The notes below the pieces were generated by a model, which saw only the letters and a program-made list of their open reading frames with translations, had not been told where the DNA came from and did no database searches. 64,000 bases of DNA from the NCBI RefSeq assembly GCF_004125825.1, contig NZ_QQWI01000001.1, positions 248,001 through 312,000 of the forward strand, in the 5' to 3' direction. Positions 25,300 through 34,796 of this stretch are shown here, in pieces. How positions within the stretch are numbered: position 1 is the stretch's first letter; every line of letters begins with the position of its first letter. A program made the translations under genes and the position numbers. This DNA comes from Fusibacter sp. A1. GTDB lineage: Bacteria > Bacillota > Clostridia > Peptostreptococcales > Acidaminobacteraceae.

Positions 25300-26369
25300 T
25301 GTTAACTGTAAAAAAGAATGACATCGATTGCTTAACTGAAGCCGTATATCAATTACTCAGTGGCAAAAAGGTTCATCCCTTGATGTTGCCTGCTGATTAC
25401 CCTGACAACGAACTTAAACAGTGTTATGAGTATTTCAATAAGTTGACAACCGAGTACGCCAGCACTGCGGATTTTATGTACTCGCTATCAAGAGGCGAAC
25501 TCGATTATGACGCACCGCAAGGTAACATGGTTGTCCTTCAGTCCTTTAAAAGCCTTCAGGCGAACCTTAAGCATCTGACGTGGGTCACCCAACAAATCGC
25601 AGAAGGCAATTTTGATCACACCGTGAATTTCATGGGTGATTTTTCTGATGCATTTAACAGCATGACCAGACAGCTAAAAGAAGCCTTTGATAAAATCCAA
25701 GAGCAAAATCTTCAGCTTCAGACGGCAAATGAAACCATCCGCAAGGATAAGGATAAAATCAATTCACTTCTTAGCAGTATTTTACCTGAGAAAGTCATTC
25801 ACGAACTGGAAACAACAGGCAGGACAACACCAAGACTATATGACAATGTCACAGTATTCTTTTCGGACATTGTAGATTTTACAACCGAATCGTCAAAAAT
25901 TGATCCTGTAATGCTGATTGATGAACTCAACGGCGTATTTACCATGTTTGATAGCATCGTTACAGAAACAAAAGGGGAACGTATCAAAACCATCGGTGAT
26001 GCGTTCTTGGCCGTTTGGGGTATGCATGACGATCTCGAAAATCACGCAGAAATGGCGGTTAAGGCAGCAAAAAAAATCGTTGAGGACCTTCAAGCACGAA
26101 ATGATTCATGGTTTATCAAATGGCAAGTACGTATTGGGATCCATACGGGCAGTATTGTTGGCGGCGTTGTCGGCACAACCAAGTTCATCTATGATGTTTT
26201 TGGTGATACAGTCAATGTCGTTTCGCGACTCGAAAGCAATTCAGAGCCTATGCGAATCAATATTTCAGAACCTGTCTATCAACAAATTCAAAATGCTTTT
26301 TCAGTGGAAGAACGTGGTAATATCTATGTAAAGGGTAAGGGCGATTTAAAAATGTACTTTGTTGAATAA
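25299..26369 (+). CDS. Class III adenylate cyclase with HAMP-like linker
   Basis: 356 residues with no membrane helix. An N-terminal region of about 75 residues precedes a HAMP-like helical stretch (LKHLTWVTQQIAEGNFDH, then DAFNSMTRQLKEAF) and a coiled coil leading into the cyclase domain (about 180-356). Metal-binding Asp residues are in FFSDIVDFTT and IGDAFLAVWG. The purine-specifying pair is Lys in ERIKTIGDA and Asp in YDVFGDTVN, as in adenylate cyclases, and the transition-state Asn and Arg are in NVVSRLES. All residues needed for cAMP synthesis are there. GTG start with GGAGG upstream; coupled to the V4R gene, which probably supplies the signal. Confidence 0.88.
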   Translation: MLTVKKNDIDCLTEAVYQLLSGKKVHPLMLPADYPDNELKQCYEYFNKLTTEYASTADFMYSLSRGELDYDAPQGNMVVLQSFKSLQANLKHLTWVTQQIAEGNFDHTVNFMGDFSDAFNSMTRQLKEAFDKIQEQNLQLQTANETIRKDKDKINSLLSSILPEKVIHELETTGRTTPRLYDNVTVFFSDIVDFTTESSKIDPVMLIDELNGVFTMFDSIVTETKGERIKTIGDAFLAVWGMHDDLENHAEMAVKAAKKIVEDLQARNDSWFIKWQVRIGIHTGSIVGGVVGTTKFIYDVFGDTVNVVSRLESNSEPMRINISEPVYQQIQNAFSVEERGNIYVKGKGDLKMYFVE

Positions 26370-26412
26370 ATGTATGTCTAATCAATCATATTAGTGAAGG
26401 AAGGATCAAATT

Positions 26413-27120
26413 TTGTTGACTTTTATCGGAATAGGAAGCGCATTCAATACTCCGCTCGGTAATACTAGCGCCTTTATTAAATCAAATGATGAACTGCTCT
26501 TAATCGATTGCGGTTCGACTGTTTTCAAGTCCATCAATGAAAGTGGCTTGCTTGAAGACGTTAGGAAGATTAGTGTCATCATCACCCATACGCATCCTGA
26601 TCATGCGGGTAGTTTGGGTGATTTGATTTTCTATGCATATTACATCATGAAAACTCAAGTTGACATCTATTTTCCTGACAGACAGCTAATGGAAAAGTTC
26701 TTATCAGCGATCGGTTGCGAACCCTTTCATTATAAGCTTAGCAGTAGGATGTATGAAAGCATAGAGCATGGCGAATTTAAAGGCTTGTCCGTTGAATTTA
26801 TCGATGTCAGCCACGTGGATGTGATCTCGACATTCGGCTTCCTGTTGAGATATGATCGTCATTCTTTCTATTACAGTGGCGATGCGAATAATTTGAAAGC
26901 CCATATTATACCAATGCTTGCCAATCACGAAATCGACTATGCCTATCAGGATGTTTGCAGTCAGGACTTTGATGGCAATGTTCATATGTCTTTACGCCTC
27001 TTAAAGGAAACCGTACCCGAATATCTGAGATCAAAAGTGTTTTGCATGCACTTCGATAAATATCTGAATGCGGCCATGGTCGAGGCCGAAGGTTTTTCTG
27101 CGGTTTCTATTGGTTTATAA
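26413..27120 (+). CDS. Metallo-beta-lactamase-fold hydrolase
   Basis: 235 residues. The metal site is ITHTHPDHAGSLGD, with further ligands at DVSHVD, YSGDANN and FCMHFDK. N-terminal GIGSAFNTPLGNTSAFI resembles the RNase Z / class II cAMP phosphodiesterase branch of the fold. A TTG start follows AAGGAAGGATC. It lies 43 bases after the adenylate cyclase on the same strand with no terminator between. A phosphodiesterase that degrades the cyclase product is an attractive but unproven reading; many hydrolases of this fold act on other substrates. Confidence 0.75.
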   Translation: MLTFIGIGSAFNTPLGNTSAFIKSNDELLLIDCGSTVFKSINESGLLEDVRKISVIITHTHPDHAGSLGDLIFYAYYIMKTQVDIYFPDRQLMEKFLSAIGCEPFHYKLSSRMYESIEHGEFKGLSVEFIDVSHVDVISTFGFLLRYDRHSFYYSGDANNLKAHIIPMLANHEIDYAYQDVCSQDFDGNVHMSLRLLKETVPEYLRSKVFCMHFDKYLNAAMVEAEGFSAVSIGL

Positions 27121-27143
27121 GACTACCAGCCTGTTTAAGCCTT

Positions 27144-27166
27144 AATTGAGTACCTCAATTCTTTTT
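27144..27166 (+). terminator. Short intrinsic terminator
   Basis: AATTGAG / CTCAATT with a 3-base loop followed by CTTTTT, about 24 bases past the hydrolase stop. Confidence 0.5.
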
Positions 27167-27284
27167 AACAATAAAACGATTCTTTTCACTGTTCATGGCA
27201 ATTACACCAAGTTGTCATTGGATTGTCACACTTGATCTGTATGATTGGTTTATACAAACAAGTTGAAGAAAGTGAGGAATCGAA

Positions 27285-27806
27285 ATGAAAAAATTAATTA
27301 GCACGGTGATGATAGGTATTTTGGTAATAAGTAATTTGCCATTTGCTGACGCCTTTGGACATGAAGGTACAACGGATGATGTTTTCACACTAGAAAGCAT
27401 GCTGACCTATGCCATTGAGGATGAGTATCTTGCTCATGACTCATACGAAGCCATCATTGATGCGTTTGACGTATCAAGACCATTTAGCAACATTATTAAA
27501 GCGGAATCAAGACATATCACATGGGTAGAGGATTTGATGGCGACGTATCAAATTGAAATACCTACGATCGACACAAGTTCGCATGTGGTCTTGCCTTCCA
27601 CCTTATCAGAAGCTTATGCAGTAGGTGTTCAGGCAGAAATCGACAATATTGCTCTTTATCAGAAGTTTTTAGAACAAGATTTACCCGAGGATGTTCGAGC
27701 CGTATTTGAGCAATTGATTAAAGGCTCCGAAGCACATTTAAACGCATTTGAAACGAATCTTTCCCGTTCTTCCAATTCCAATCAACGAAGAGGTCGAAAT
27801 CGATAA
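27285..27806 (+). CDS. Secreted ferritin-like protein of the DUF2202 type
   Basis: 173 residues. A signal peptide (MKKLISTVMIGILVISNLPFA) is followed by a helical domain with carboxylate and His motifs in repeated pattern: EDEYLAHDSYE, KAESRHITWVEDL, AEIDNIALYQKFL, KGSEAHLNAFE. These E-x6-Y / E-x2-H pairs resemble a four-helix bundle di-metal site, as in DUF2202 ferritin-like proteins. The C-terminus is basic and Arg-rich. It would act outside the cell; a role in metal or oxygen handling is only suggested by the fold. GAGG-type ribosome site upstream. Confidence 0.7.
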   Translation: MKKLISTVMIGILVISNLPFADAFGHEGTTDDVFTLESMLTYAIEDEYLAHDSYEAIIDAFDVSRPFSNIIKAESRHITWVEDLMATYQIEIPTIDTSSHVVLPSTLSEAYAVGVQAEIDNIALYQKFLEQDLPEDVRAVFEQLIKGSEAHLNAFETNLSRSSNSNQRRGRNR

Positions 27807-27834
27807 AATTGTAAGGCATGGCTTTTTCCGAATA

Positions 27835-27848
27835 CCTTAGGCCTAAGG
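27835..27848. repeat. 14-bp perfect palindrome
   Basis: CCTTAGGCCTAAGG, about 30 bases past the DUF2202 stop. No loop, so it is more likely a protein-binding site or chance than a terminator. Confidence 0.4.
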
Positions 27849-27898
27849 AGATTCCGCGGTTTCTATTAGTATTCAACAATCACAGCCTTAGTAATTTT

Positions 27899-27972
27899 GA
27901 CACCGTTTTCCTAAAATAGACACCGTTTTCCCGCCGTTTTCCTATTGTATTTAATTCTAGCGGGTGTATACT
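27899..27972 (+). promoter_or_regulatory. Promoter with three upstream direct repeats
   Basis: CCGTTTTCC occurs at 27903-27911, 27923-27931 and 27934-27942; the first two lie in a larger GACACCGTTTTCC repeat 20 bases apart. Directly after them is TTGTAT (27945-27950), a 16-base spacer and TATACT (27967-27972). This looks like a sigma-A promoter with an array of activator sites, serving the small gene at 28005. Confidence 0.5.
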
Positions 27973-28004
27973 GACAGTGTAATCAAGACAAAGGAGGAAA
28001 GAAA

Positions 28005-28241
28005 ATGTCAAACATTATTAAGTTGAAGTACACAGACAAAGGTATCGGGGTCAACTTCTCAAACACACATGAAGAAGAAAACTACAAAGAGATCATTGAG
28101 CACATCAAACCATTAGTTCCAAAGAATATCTTACTAGGCGCTTCTGATGTTAAATGGGATCTGGACAACATGAAACTAGGTCACACCGATCCAACAGCAA
28201 ACCGTTTACTCAAACAAATTTCATTAGAACTAGAACACTAA
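28005..28241 (+). CDS. Small hypothetical protein
   Basis: 78 residues, acidic, no Cys, no membrane segment: MSNIIKLKYTDKGIGVNF, then EHIKPLVPKNILLGASD. No family recognised. It is well supported as a real gene by AAAGGAGG before the ATG, a good promoter with triplicated upstream repeats, and a terminator right after the stop. It is therefore a regulated single-gene unit. The function cannot be guessed. Confidence 0.65.
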   Translation: MSNIIKLKYTDKGIGVNFSNTHEEENYKEIIEHIKPLVPKNILLGASDVKWDLDNMKLGHTDPTANRLLKQISLELEH

Positions 28242-28276
28242 AAGAGCTTAACCCACATAAGAGGATAAGCTCTTTT
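28240..28276 (+). terminator. Intrinsic terminator
   Basis: AAAAGAGCTTA / TAAGCTCTTTT, an 11-bp stem with a 15-base loop and a T-rich tail, starting at the last bases of the small gene. Confidence 0.8.
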
Positions 28277-28398
28277 ATATTTTTTGCACCAGATCAATAG
28301 ATATTCATCATCATAAGTGTTATAAGATACGGTAGTAATTCATCGAATTTTTGATTAAGATAAAGTGATTGCAGAATAAGATGATTAAAGGAGTCCTT

Positions 28399-30342
28399 AT
28401 GCATAAAACCATTGGAGTGTTCGCTCATGTCGATGCGGGTAAAACCACATTTTCTGAGAGTCTACTGTATTACACCAACCAACTTAAAGAAAAAGGAAGG
28501 GTAGATCATAAGACTTCTTTTTTAGATACCCACGACATTGAAAGAGAGCGCGGTATCACCATTTTTGCCGATCAGGCCCTCTTTGACTATAAAGATCATA
28601 CCTACTATTTAATCGATACCCCTGGTCATGTGGACTTTACACCAGAGATGGAACGCAGCATGATGATCATGGACTATGCCATCATCATCGTAAGCGCTGT
28701 GGAAGGCATCCAAGGACATACAGAAACCGTATGGCAACTCCTAAAAGACCATCATATTCCAACATTCATATTCATTAATAAGATAGACCGCGTAGGGGCT
28801 GATGTAGAAGCTGTTGCAGATGAACTTAAAGGTGAGTTTTCATCAGAAATTTGCCTTTTGAAAGAAGATCATTTGGACTTACTCTATGAGTATGCGGCAG
28901 AACGGGATGAAGCCCTGCTCGACCTATACCTAGTAGGCAATAGGACTGATCCGGAGTGGGTCAGAAAAATCACTAACCTGATCACTAACAGGAACTTAAT
29001 TGTCTGTATGAGCGGAAGCGCCCTTAAAGACCAAGGAATTGAGCCGTTCTTCGAGTTGATTCATAAGTACTCAACCACAGCTTATTCAAGTAACGACAAA
29101 ACTTTAGCAGCAAAAGTCTATAAAATACGCTATGACGAAAAAGGAACTCGCGTCACTTATTTGAAACTGATTTCGGGTTCAATACATGTTAGAGACATGC
29201 TTGAGTACAGTGCAAATTCTGAAATCTATCATGAGAAGATCACTCAAATCAGACTGGTAAACGGTAGAAAATCGGAAAACGTCGATGGTGCCCTTGCTGG
29301 ACAAGTTGTGGGGATCGTAGGATTTTCACAGACCTATTCCGGTTTAGAGATAGGAAGCGAGCGACACGACACGACATCCCACATCATTCCTACACTCAAA
29401 TCAAAAGTCATCTATAAGGCCGATGTCAACCTAAAAGCACTGGTAAAAGCCTTCAACGAGTTAAACGAAGAGGATCCTACACTGAACGTGGTTTGGGAAG
29501 AGCAACACGCTGAACTGACGATCCAGGTCATGGGAATCATTCAACTCGAAGTCCTTAAGCATCTCTTAAAGCAGCGTTTTGGTTTTGATATCAGTTTTGA
29601 CAAACCAAGCATCATCTACAAAGAGAGCATCGCCGATACAGCCATTGGAAAAGGGCATTTTGAACCCTTGGGCCACTACGCCGAAGTTCACCTTAAGCTT
29701 GAAAAAGGCCAGCGAGGTTCGGGCGTCCAATTTCTGAACGCCTGCCATGCCGATGATATGACAACAGGCAATCAAAATCTGGTAAAACATCATCTCTTCG
29801 AAAAAGCCCATCGTGGACTTCTGACAGGCAGTCCTCTCACCGATCTTAAAGTCACCCTCCTAACGGGCAAGGCGCATAAGATGCATACCTCGGGTGGTGA
29901 TTTTAGAGAAGCGACAAAACGTGCCCTCAGGCAGGGTCTCGAAAAAGCCGACAACCTGCTCCTGGAGCCCTACTACAACTTTAGAATCAAAGTGCATCTC
30001 GACCACTTGGGACGTGTGCTTAGTGACATTCAAAAATTTTCAGGAACCTTCTCACCACCCGAAATCAAAACAGATAAGGTCATCATAACAGGTAGAGCGC
30101 CAGTCGCAACCCTTATGGAATACCCGCTGGAACTTGCGGCTTTTACAGCAGGTAAAGGCATGATTCAACTCGTCGTCTGTGGTTATGACACCTGTCATAA
30201 CACCCACGAAGTCATCAAAGAAAAGGCATACGATAAGCACACAGACAGCGAGTATTCCTCTTCTTCTATCTTTTGCTCAAAAGGCAGCGGCTATACGGTT
30301 GATTGGGAAGAAGCAGAAGCGCTTATGCACTGCGAATCATAA
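28399..30342 (+). CDS. TetM-like translational GTPase (ribosomal-protection type)
   Basis: 647 residues, close to the length of Tet(M)/Tet(O), with an EF-G-like layout: G domain (AHVDAGKTT, DTPGHVDF, INKIDR), domain II, then domains III to V. The effector-region threonine sits in ERERGITIFA. It belongs to the EF-G-like family that includes tetracycline ribosomal protection proteins, but is a divergent member with a C-terminus ending GSGYTVDWEEAEALM. Chromosomal clostridial relatives of this kind are often annotated as tetracycline resistance without proof. ATG 28399, preceded by AAAGGAG, replaces a longer frame. It stands alone, so no resistance context is visible. Confidence 0.8.
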   Translation: MHKTIGVFAHVDAGKTTFSESLLYYTNQLKEKGRVDHKTSFLDTHDIERERGITIFADQALFDYKDHTYYLIDTPGHVDFTPEMERSMMIMDYAIIIVSAVEGIQGHTETVWQLLKDHHIPTFIFINKIDRVGADVEAVADELKGEFSSEICLLKEDHLDLLYEYAAERDEALLDLYLVGNRTDPEWVRKITNLITNRNLIVCMSGSALKDQGIEPFFELIHKYSTTAYSSNDKTLAAKVYKIRYDEKGTRVTYLKLISGSIHVRDMLEYSANSEIYHEKITQIRLVNGRKSENVDGALAGQVVGIVGFSQTYSGLEIGSERHDTTSHIIPTLKSKVIYKADVNLKALVKAFNELNEEDPTLNVVWEEQHAELTIQVMGIIQLEVLKHLLKQRFGFDISFDKPSIIYKESIADTAIGKGHFEPLGHYAEVHLKLEKGQRGSGVQFLNACHADDMTTGNQNLVKHHLFEKAHRGLLTGSPLTDLKVTLLTGKAHKMHTSGGDFREATKRALRQGLEKADNLLLEPYYNFRIKVHLDHLGRVLSDIQKFSGTFSPPEIKTDKVIITGRAPVATLMEYPLELAAFTAGKGMIQLVVCGYDTCHNTHEVIKEKAYDKHTDSEYSSSSIFCSKGSGYTVDWEEAEALMHCES

Positions 30343-30480
30343 AAGGATCATTCCTAAAAGACTAGACAATATCTAAAAGATCTATTTAAGTGATCACCTC
30401 ATTTGGATTCAATGTCAATTTGGTCTATATGTCTGTCACCAATCCTCTCAGATGATATTTATTTATCTTTAAAAATATGA

Positions 30481-31461
30481 TTACTGCACCGGTATTTTAA
30501 TATCAGCATTCATATTAGGCATAAGGTCCATCGTGTCTTCAAGAGTTATTTCGATAGGAATCACAGTCTCTCCACCTTCAAATTCTGCCTTTGCACTGAT
30601 GAATGTAATTTGACCCTGAAACTGCATGTCTGGGTAAGCAAGAATAGAAACTTCTACATTTTGCTCCAAACTTATGGAGTTCATATACTCTTCGGAAACA
30701 GTGGCTCGAACCAATAACTTCTCTTGATTAATAAGTTCAAGCAGAGGACTAAATGAACTATAATAAGTACCTGATTGCACATGTACTTCAGAGACAATGG
30801 CATGGTCAAAGGCGCACACTATTTCGCCATTATTAACAAATGGATTGTTCAATAACTGAAGAATTTGATCAAGTTGGTTTTGTGAGCGTTTTAAGTCTAA
30901 AGCCAAAGCTTCTGTTTGAGTTGTAGATGTTGATAAGGCACTTGTGACAGACAGACCCGAAGCCTCTAGCTGACGTTTTGCGGTATCCAGTTGATCCTTC
31001 GATTGCTTAAGTTCTGACTCAGAAATCGCATTAGCTCCGTAGAGTTTTAGATTTTTCTCATAGGTTTCTTGGGCAGCATCCACTTCTGCTTTTGTACTGG
31101 CATAACTATGATTAGCCTGAGAATAACCTAGATCACCTTTTTCAATTTGCCGTGATAAACTGGCAATCTGCATTTCTAGCAGGTTTTTCTGTGCCATTAT
31201 ATCGGAAGGATTAAAGGTGATGAGGTTATCGCCCTTCTTTAAACTTGTTCCCACTTTTGCATTTGTCTCTTCAATCATAAAGCTCTGATTCAAAGTGATG
31301 ACTTTTGTCTCACCTGCCACTACCTTGCCGTAAACCTCTATGTGTTGATCCTGAATCACTTCTGGCATTTCTTGGTCTTCTACCTTAACAGCTTGGGCAC
31401 TGCATGCTACAAGACTCATAGATACTATGAGGCTTAATCCCATAAAAATCGCCTTTTTCAT
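30481..31461 (-). CDS. HlyD/MacA-like adaptor lipoprotein of an ABC exporter
   Basis: 326 residues. A lipoprotein signal is present (KKAIFMGLSLIVSMSLVAC). The mature protein has the membrane-fusion layout: a short beta region, a biotinyl-lipoyl half (VGTSLKKGDNLITF), a long alpha-helical hairpin (about 90-190, Gln- and Ser-rich coiled coil), the second lipoyl half (EIVCAFDHAIVSEVHVQSG) and a beta-barrel. In Gram-positives such adaptors sit on the outside of the membrane and help a MacB-type permease. It is last in a three-gene operon with the ATPase and permease. Confidence 0.82.
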   Translation of the reverse strand: MKKAIFMGLSLIVSMSLVACSAQAVKVEDQEMPEVIQDQHIEVYGKVVAGETKVITLNQSFMIEETNAKVGTSLKKGDNLITFNPSDIMAQKNLLEMQIASLSRQIEKGDLGYSQANHSYASTKAEVDAAQETYEKNLKLYGANAISESELKQSKDQLDTAKRQLEASGLSVTSALSTSTTQTEALALDLKRSQNQLDQILQLLNNPFVNNGEIVCAFDHAIVSEVHVQSGTYYSSFSPLLELINQEKLLVRATVSEEYMNSISLEQNVEVSILAYPDMQFQGQITFISAKAEFEGGETVIPIEITLEDTMDLMPNMNADIKIPVQ

Positions 31462-31472
31462 TGTTAGTCCCC

Positions 31473-32174
31473 CTACACAATTTGACTAGTTTGTTGAAAG
31501 TTATGATCAATAATACGGCCATCTCTCACCATAATGATTCGGTCACTATAGGCTGCCGATTCCATGGCATGAGTAACCTGAACCACGGTTTTACCCTTTT
31601 CTTTATTGATGGTTTTAAAGAGTTTCATAATATCTGTACCAGTTTTTGAATCCAGGTTACCGATGGGCTCATCTGCTAGAATAATGTCCGGATCATTTAT
31701 GAGGGCTCTGGCAATGGCCACCCTCTGTTGCTGTCCGCCTGACAGTTCTCTTGGAGTGTGTTTCTTTTTATCAGACAAACCAACGATGTCTAAAATGTCA
31801 CTTAAGGGCCTTTGGTAGTCCTTGTGTTTGCCCCCATCTAAAAGCACAGGCAACATGATGTTGTCGATTACATTTAGGTTGGGAACCAAGTTGTAAAACT
31901 GAAAGACAAATCCTATGTCCCGCCTTCTTAAAATGCTTTCTTGCTTATCTTTCATGATGGTAATATCCTTGCCACCAATTAGGACCTTGCCTTCACTCGG
32001 TTTATCAAGGCCTCCCAACAAGTACAACAAAGTGCTTTTTCCAGAACCCGATGGTCCCATGATGCTTACAAACTCGCCTTCATTCACTGATAAATGAATA
32101 TCTTTTAAAATTTCAACTTCTGCTTTTCCCATGGGAAACCGCTTGTATAATTGAATGACTTGGATGATTGACAT
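31473..32174 (-). CDS. ABC transporter ATPase, MacB/LolD type
   Basis: 233 residues with Walker [11 protein letters not shown] loop in [13 protein letters not shown], signature [15 protein letters not shown], Walker B DIILADEP and switch His in [10 protein letters not shown]. The motif set and length match the ATPases that pair with FtsX-like permeases. It lies 10 bases after the permease stop and 11 before the adaptor start, with AAGGAGG before its ATG. Confidence 0.92.
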   Translation of the reverse strand: MSIIQVIQLYKRFPMGKAEVEILKDIHLSVNEGEFVSIMGPSGSGKSTLLYLLGGLDKPSEGKVLIGGKDITIMKDKQESILRRRDIGFVFQFYNLVPNLNVIDNIMLPVLLDGGKHKDYQRPLSDILDIVGLSDKKKHTPRELSGGQQQRVAIARALINDPDIILADEPIGNLDSKTGTDIMKLFKTINKEKGKTVVQVTHAMESAAYSDRIIMVRDGRIIDHNFQQTSQIV

Positions 32175-32184
32175 GACGTCCTCC

Positions 32185-34677
32185 TTATTCGAATTTTATG
32201 GCAGCAACAATGCTTTGTTTTGAAGTTCTAATGGCTGGCAGCCAATTAGATACCACTGAGATAAGGCCTCCAGCGATAAAACCCGTCAGCATGATGCCTG
32301 AATCAATACTTAACTTGATGGGAAGGTCGATCAGGTGTAAGATTACCCCAATTTGCACAATCATGGCAAGGCTCCCCAAGACCCCCATCATGCCACCAAT
32401 GAGACCGCTGATCAGGGCTTCTAAACTAAGCATACTCACCGTTTGCTTTTTTGATAAGCCGACTGACTTCATGACCGCCATACTTCGTGACCTTGCCATT
32501 AAACTCACTACAAAGTTGTTTAATATGCCAAAGATCCCTATCATCATTGCAATAATTGAAAAGCTTTTAAGGGCGCCTATGATTGCTGCGTTCGCTGCGT
32601 TATTCTGGGCTTCCATCTCGTCTAGGGTTTGTACCCAGTACCATTCGCGCTTATATTTGTCTTCAATTGCTGCTTTTACTTCGTTGGGTGCACTCGTTTT
32701 TATCAAAATGCTGCTATAACCCGATAATCCTGCATCTTGTTTAAGTGTTTTTCCAGATGTAATAGCGTAGTTTCCGTTGTTCATGAGAGTATTGATTACT
32801 CCTACCACCACATAGTCCCGGGTGATGTCTTTTGAAAATGTCAGGGGAATCACATCCCCAACATCAACGTTCAACTTGTTTTTTATGGTTTGATTGATGA
32901 TGATGACGCGCGACTGTCCCAAATACTTTTGGGATAAATCTGTGGGCGTCATAAAATCCATGTGCCAGTAGTCGAAAAAGTCCATACCGTCTACACCTTG
33001 AACAAAGCCCAACTTAACTCCTGTGTTTTCTACCTCAGCACTGGCCTGATAAACACCGTAAACCTCATCCACCCCTTTAATGGCAAGTACTCGTCCTAGG
33101 GTCTGCCTGTTGGCGTTATTAAGACTAAGGTCTACATCGTATTTAACATCGTTATATACCTTTAAGACCTCGGTGGTTATGGAGAAACTAATGGTATTGA
33201 TTAGTAAGATCCCTGCGATACCAAGTGACAGCAGTGAAATATTATTGATGATACTGTCATTGCCCCTGATGTTCATGACGGCTATATAACCCAAGTTACC
33301 AAAGATCTTTTGTACGGGTTTAGCAATCAGGGTTACAAGAAGATCCGCCGCAAAGGGGATTATAAAAACAAGTCCGATACACAATAAAAGTGTAGCAATC
33401 CCGTTTAAGGGTAACGCCATGGGACCTTTCATAAATAAGGGGATGGCTAAGGATGCAAAAATAATGCAAATACCTGAGATTAAGGTTGTTATTTTTCTGC
33501 TTTTCACTTGTTGTATGGTTCCCAGTACAATATCTCTTACAGAAATCTTAGACACTTTAATGATGGGAACAAGACCACTTAATACTGAAAGTACAAGCCC
33601 GAAACTACCTGCAATCACATAGTAGTGAACCGAAGCACTTGTTTGAGCAGCGACTTCTCCGCCCATCATACCCTTGGCCATCATTCCGCCTAACAAATTA
33701 AGCACGACTGTACCTAAGGCTAGGCCAAAGGCAGAACCAATGATGCCGTAAAAGACACTTTCCATGATTAAAACAAAGTCAGTTGTGGCTTTTGTGGCAC
33801 CTATGGACCTAAACGTTCCAAGTATAGGTAACTTCTCAGTGGTAATGACCTTAAATGCGGTATAGATGATAAAAACAGCCGTGGCAATCACAAGAAGCAA
33901 CATGAACATAAAGGGAATCACAATGCTATTGAGCATTGTGATGATTTCATCCCAGGGTACAGGTTCGCTCACCTCATACCGTTTATAAACCCCTTTAAGG
34001 GCTTCAATTCCTTCTGAAATAGGTACGCCCTCTGCAGTTTTTGCCAACACAAAGGTATAACGGCCTTCGATATTGAACATTTTTTGAAGGGCGCTTGTAG
34101 GCATTACTGCAAAACTTGCGCCGTCTTGGTACGAAAGCGCCCCTTGGTTAGCGCCAATACCGGCAATACGCACCTTGTGTTTTTGACCTTGTACCGTGAC
34201 ATCGATACTCTGTCCTAATGTCCATCCATTTGCACTTGCCGCTTGCTCAGAAACGTACATTACCTTACCAACATAAGGTTCATCAAGGGTCGTTATAAGG
34301 TTGACAACCCCAAGTAAATCGAGATCCGCTTGCTCATATCCCCTAATGCTTATCTTTTGTGCTTTCGTTTCACCTGGTCGCTTATACTCAGCTTGAGCAT
34401 CAACCGTTCCAATCTGATAATCGATAAAAGTCTGTGCATCACCCAAAGGTTTTAACCTTATGGTTTGACTCGGCGACTCCTCATTCGCAGTAATCAACAC
34501 ATTAGCCGTTCCCATGTACTTTTTAATCATCTCTGTAAAGGTGTCAGTGATGCTATCTTTTAGGGCTATCGAGGCAAAGGTTAATGCGACAGATAAGGTA
34601 ATTGACAAGAGTATGAGAAAAGTCCTAAACTTTTTTTCTTTAATGCTACGCAGTGTAAATTTAACTATTATGCCCAT
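32185..34677 (-). CDS. FtsX/MacB-type ABC permease, two repeated halves
   Basis: 830 residues. A cytoplasmic start (LRSIKEKKFRTFLILLSITL) and helix 1 are followed by an extracytoplasmic domain, three helices, then a second half of the same design (from about residue 430) with its own external domain and a final FtsX block (KSFSIIAMMIGIFGILNNFV, then RSRSMAVMKSVGLSKKQ). Such permeases export peptides, lipoproteins or drugs by a mechanotransmission scheme. ATG 34677 with GGGGGA upstream replaces a longer frame lacking such a site. First gene of the exporter operon; no regulator or peptide precursor is adjacent. Confidence 0.85.
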   Translation of the reverse strand: MGIIVKFTLRSIKEKKFRTFLILLSITLSVALTFASIALKDSITDTFTEMIKKYMGTANVLITANEESPSQTIRLKPLGDAQTFIDYQIGTVDAQAEYKRPGETKAQKISIRGYEQADLDLLGVVNLITTLDEPYVGKVMYVSEQAASANGWTLGQSIDVTVQGQKHKVRIAGIGANQGALSYQDGASFAVMPTSALQKMFNIEGRYTFVLAKTAEGVPISEGIEALKGVYKRYEVSEPVPWDEIITMLNSIVIPFMFMLLLVIATAVFIIYTAFKVITTEKLPILGTFRSIGATKATTDFVLIMESVFYGIIGSAFGLALGTVVLNLLGGMMAKGMMGGEVAAQTSASVHYYVIAGSFGLVLSVLSGLVPIIKVSKISVRDIVLGTIQQVKSRKITTLISGICIIFASLAIPLFMKGPMALPLNGIATLLLCIGLVFIIPFAADLLVTLIAKPVQKIFGNLGYIAVMNIRGNDSIINNISLLSLGIAGILLINTISFSITTEVLKVYNDVKYDVDLSLNNANRQTLGRVLAIKGVDEVYGVYQASAEVENTGVKLGFVQGVDGMDFFDYWHMDFMTPTDLSQKYLGQSRVIIINQTIKNKLNVDVGDVIPLTFSKDITRDYVVVGVINTLMNNGNYAITSGKTLKQDAGLSGYSSILIKTSAPNEVKAAIEDKYKREWYWVQTLDEMEAQNNAANAAIIGALKSFSIIAMMIGIFGILNNFVVSLMARSRSMAVMKSVGLSKKQTVSMLSLEALISGLIGGMMGVLGSLAMIVQIGVILHLIDLPIKLSIDSGIMLTGFIAGGLISVVSNWLPAIRTSKQSIVAAIKFE

Positions 34678-34796
34678 TGTGGTCCCCCCTTGTTTCTTCT
34701 TACTATGAAATCTATCAGAAGAAGAAAGGCTAAACAAGATAAGACGACAAGTTCTAATAGTGCTCTAATAGGATTCTAATGCATACAAAGTCACAA

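Noticed and set aside
25918..26331. 137-codon plus-strand frame inside the adenylate cyclase gene
   Set aside because: Alternative frame of a gene with all catalytic motifs; no start signal of its own.
32198..32719. 173-codon plus-strand open frame inside the ABC permease gene
   Set aside because: It is antisense to a well-supported FtsX-type gene, has no ribosome binding site and no recognisable protein pattern.
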